Shown here: one piece after another, positions 61,306 through 64,000 of the stretch
How the letters are laid out: every line of letters starts with the position of its first letter
Numbering within the stretch: position 1 is the first letter of the stretch
Source: Eretmocerus hayati
Taxonomy: Eukaryota; Arthropoda; Insecta; Hymenoptera; Aphelinidae
Assembly: GCA_029851415.1 (NCBI GenBank)
Contig: CM056742.1
Location: 50,818,954-50,882,953 of the forward strand
DNA length: 64,000 nucleotides
Reading direction: 5' to 3'
The notes under the pieces: generated by a model
The model's database searches: none
What the model saw: only the letters and a program-made list of their open reading frames with translations
Told to the model about the DNA's origin: nothing
Position numbers and translations under genes: made by a program

Positions 61306-61485
61306 ATGTGCAGTAAAGGTATTGCTTATGACTCTTTAGGATCACCCATTATTTCATAAACATGAAACAAAGCCATTTTCAGTTTTACGTAATCCATCTA
61401 AAACTAAAAATGTTAGATGTATAGTGAGACTATTATCGTTCTCTCAAACCTCGTACAATTTTAAAACAGAGGCATCAAAAGGGTA

Positions 61486-61660
61486 CAGGAAAAACCCCGT
61501 GTTCGCGGATTCCGTATTCGCGATTTTCGGTATTCGCGGACAGGTAAATGACCGTCCATCTGAATATTTCCGTAAGAAATATGCTTCAGTATTCGCGAAA
61601 TTCCGTATTTACGGTCAATTTTTTCGGTACGTAACCCCCGCGAATACGGAGGTTCGCCTG
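61486..61660. mobile_element. pogo/Tigger-like MITE
   Basis: 175 bp flanked by TA, ends CAGGAAAAACCCCGTGTTCG and (complement) CAGGCGAACCTCCGTATTCG. Inner CGTATTCGCG motifs repeat several times. It has the same plan as the Tigger ends here: short CAG end plus motif clusters. Confidence 0.75.
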
Positions 61661-61820
61661 TAATCCACCGCTGGGCCAACAACATTCATCTCTTTGACTG
61701 TAACACAGATATATCCCATTTTCTTACGATTTGATTGACGAGTGAACATGGACTTGATTCATCATTGTTTGATTGGTAATTTCCGTCCTTGATGTGGTAC
61801 AGTTAGTATTGAGATTTTTC

Positions 61821-62130
61821 GTCGATCTTGAAGGACTGGGTGGCAAGAAACTGGTGGAAAAATTCCTCACTTTTTATGTATAAAAGAAAGAGTTTTAAAT
61901 TCTTTCGACGTTTCGTCTACGTGGTTTGTAGACCTCTTCAGGACAGCTCAAGTCTAAGACATATAAAATATAAATTCGAGATCGAACCTACTCATTATGA
62001 GGAACCGTCCGTCTCTTGTAAGAACAAACATTACTGTTCGTCGAAAGAATTAAAAACTCTTGCTCATATACATAAAAAGTGAGTAATTTTTCCATCAGTT
62101 CCTTGCCAACCAGTCCTTTGAGATCGACGA
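61821..62130. mobile_element. Penelope-like inverted fragment
   Basis: Inverted arms (GTCGATCTTGAAGGACTGG at left, complement at right; ACTTTTTATGTATAAAAG and complement). The left arm has a hammerhead-like fold on the - strand. The combination is like the other Penelope-like ends in this window. Confidence 0.6.
61902..61955 (-). ncRNA. Hammerhead-ribozyme-like fold, canonical core
   Basis: On the - strand: CTGAAGA (core CUGANGA kept) complementary to 61935-61941, GTCTAC, loop AAACCAC, GTAGAC (6-bp stem II), GAAA, then CGTC (61907-61914). The ACGT before the expected cleavage C could pair between two copies, as in dimeric hammerheads. Stem I is weak or degraded. Confidence 0.6.
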
Positions 62131-62646
62131 AGAATCTGAATACTAATTGATTCATCATTTTCTCATCGTCCAATATTACTGAATTGTTTGCATCTTTCAT
62201 ATTGAGCTCACAGCTGTTGAACTTGATTCTCCTGAAAACTACCTCACGAAACTTATTAGCCCTATTCTCAGCAAGGATCTCAAAATATGGTTACTTCGTG
62301 AACTTCTCACACTCAAGATAATTGTCAATTTTGCTACACAACTGGCTCAGAGTCTTATTTCCATACTCTGGACGCAGAAGATTAGGCAACAGAAATCCCG
62401 GTGGCGCCACCACATCCGAACTCATGCGGCTCGCGCTGAGATTTCTGATGCAAGGCATCGCTTTTCCTCATGCAAGGTACCTCGACTTTAGTGCGGACCC
62501 GACCACGTTGATTTTGAAGCTCGTGCTATGCGGCACGGCCGGTACATATTACGTCACTGTGACATGACTCGATGAATAGAGCTGAAATTTTGTACATTCA
62601 TAGTTGAAGAATTTTGCTTCCACGTAGTGTAAGATTTATATTGAGA

Positions 62647-63123
62647 AAAAATTCCGAAAAAATAAAAAAATCGTTGTATTTTCTCATGATTTTCTTGGGT
62701 TCCTTTAACGCGAGCATAATTTTCGACATGCGAGAAACTTTTCCAATTTTGAACTACACGAAAACTCAAAACAGAAAAGTTGTTCGGAAGGGTCTAAATT
62801 ATGATAATATCGAAGATTCAGACCGAATGATGCAATCCGTAAAAATGTGGAAGTAGTCTTTGTATTCGGGTATTTGGGTGCTGAAGAGCACAAATCTGTG
62901 TTCACAACGCCTCACCCAACAATCTCAATGAATTTTCCAGAACTTTTTTTCTATTGCATCATTCGGTCTGAATCTTAGATATTATCATAATTTAGACCCT
63001 TCCGAACAACTTTCTTGCTTTGAGTTTTCGTGTAGTTCAAAATTGAGAAAATGCTCGCGTTGGAGGAACGTAGAAAAATCTTGAAAAAATACAACGATTT
63101 GTTAAAAATTTTTTCGAATTGTT
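62647..63123. mobile_element. Foldback MITE
   Basis: Arms 62647-62840 and 62952-63123 are inverted copies (TCGGAAGGGTCTAAATTATG and complement). Loop about 110 bp. The remaining 63124-64000 shows nothing recognised. Confidence 0.75.
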
Positions 63124-64000
63124 GGTAGTTCTCTCCAAGGCATTCGGGTGATGAGTTGTATTATAGATTTCAAAAATGAATATTCGAGGAAGAGTGTCAT
63201 TTTTTAGGAGTTGGGACCGATCATTCTTCTATTTATACTGAGGTTAGAGGAGAACAAAAATTCCATTCGGAATGAATAGAGCCCTCGAAACTTCGAATTA
63301 TTTTGGTAACATCGATTCCGCAAAATTTTTTGGAGAAGATAATCGTCAGACTCCTCACGGTTTCATGACATGCAAGAGTTGTTATTTGAAACAAAACACG
63401 TTCACGAATTGCAGCAATTGACCCAGACTACGTGTAATATGGAATCAACTTCGCCGTCAGAGTGAGGTTTATTTTTGTTTTTGGAGAATGATGTGGCAAC
63501 ATGATTGGAAATTTCCAACAGAAAAACTTTCGCCAAAGTGGCTTCGGACAATTCAGATTTGTCATTTCGTTCCCACTAACTATAATTTCATCAAGAATTC
63601 AACCATTGTTATTTAGATGAATTTCAAGATGATGTTTGTTTTCACGTACGATTCTGCTTCTTCCGCGTGTCGTGGCTTGCGTATGAGGATCGAAAAAAAA
63701 TTCGCTATGAGTAAAAACAATTTTTGGGTTTTCTCCCTTTTTTTAGACAATCGGGTGGATTTTCCTAGTTACTCCTATCCCGGACGTAAAAGAGTGCATC
63801 AATATCGTCATCACTTCCGATAGCAATCCGACTGGACTCATTTTTTGCGGCGTTGTCTAATATACGTCGCTAGTCCCCAGAACAGCCAGCGAGAGTCCCT
63901 TAGCTCACGTTCACCAAAGGTCGTAATTGCCCTCCAACTGCCTTCTGATCCTGGCTTGATAAGACTTCATACCATATTATGTACTTCTCAAAAGAACTTT

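Overview
This is an AT-rich eukaryotic (animal) window. The only recognisable host gene is a spliced tRNA/mRNA cytosine-5 methyltransferase of the NSUN2 type on the + strand. Its first four coding exons are at 2927-2992, 3114-3584, 30683-30767 and 39323-39489. They join in phase across GT-AG introns of 121 bp, 27.1 kb and 8.6 kb, and intron 4 runs off the window (>24.5 kb). The transposon content (Foldback-like elements, Tigger/pogo, hAT, DIRS-like, Penelope-like, a Ty3 element, LINE fragments, tRNA- and 5S-derived SINEs) fits an arthropod, probably an insect. I cannot name the species.

Almost everything else is intronic mobile DNA. Left part (1-12.4 kb): a Penelope-like element in inverted-arm form with a GIY-YIG remnant and a hammerhead-like RNA fold, then foldback elements and a Harbinger-like element. 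12.6-17.0 kb: a large hAT-like Foldback element with tandem repeats in both arms. 20-23 kb: a LINE reverse-transcriptase relic and a frameshifted Tigger transposase. 24-30 kb: foldbacks, a second LINE relic and a Tigger deletion derivative just upstream of exon 3. 32-41 kb: composite foldbacks, a 5S rRNA-derived SINE and an inverted Penelope-like pair next to exon 4. 42-46 kb: a 2.4 kb foldback and a DIRS-like pol relic. 46-50.2 kb: a nearly intact hAT element with a 768-codon transposase and a separate zinc-finger ORF. 52.4-56.7 kb: a Ty3-type LTR retrotransposon with both LTRs and its target duplication. 57-64 kb: a tRNA-derived SINE, another hAT-like foldback, a pogo-like MITE and a Penelope-like fragment with a second hammerhead-like fold.

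The host exons encode the N-terminal part and the start of the SAM-binding domain of one protein; the transposon genes act independently of it. The most notable points are the hammerhead-like folds at Penelope ends, the 5S-derived SINE with poly(A) tail and target duplication, the two hAT-like foldbacks sharing an 8-bp target pattern, and the hAT element with two zinc-finger start exons in identical register. The sheer density of long hairpins within one gene's introns is also striking. All assignments come from reading the sequence; no database search was run.
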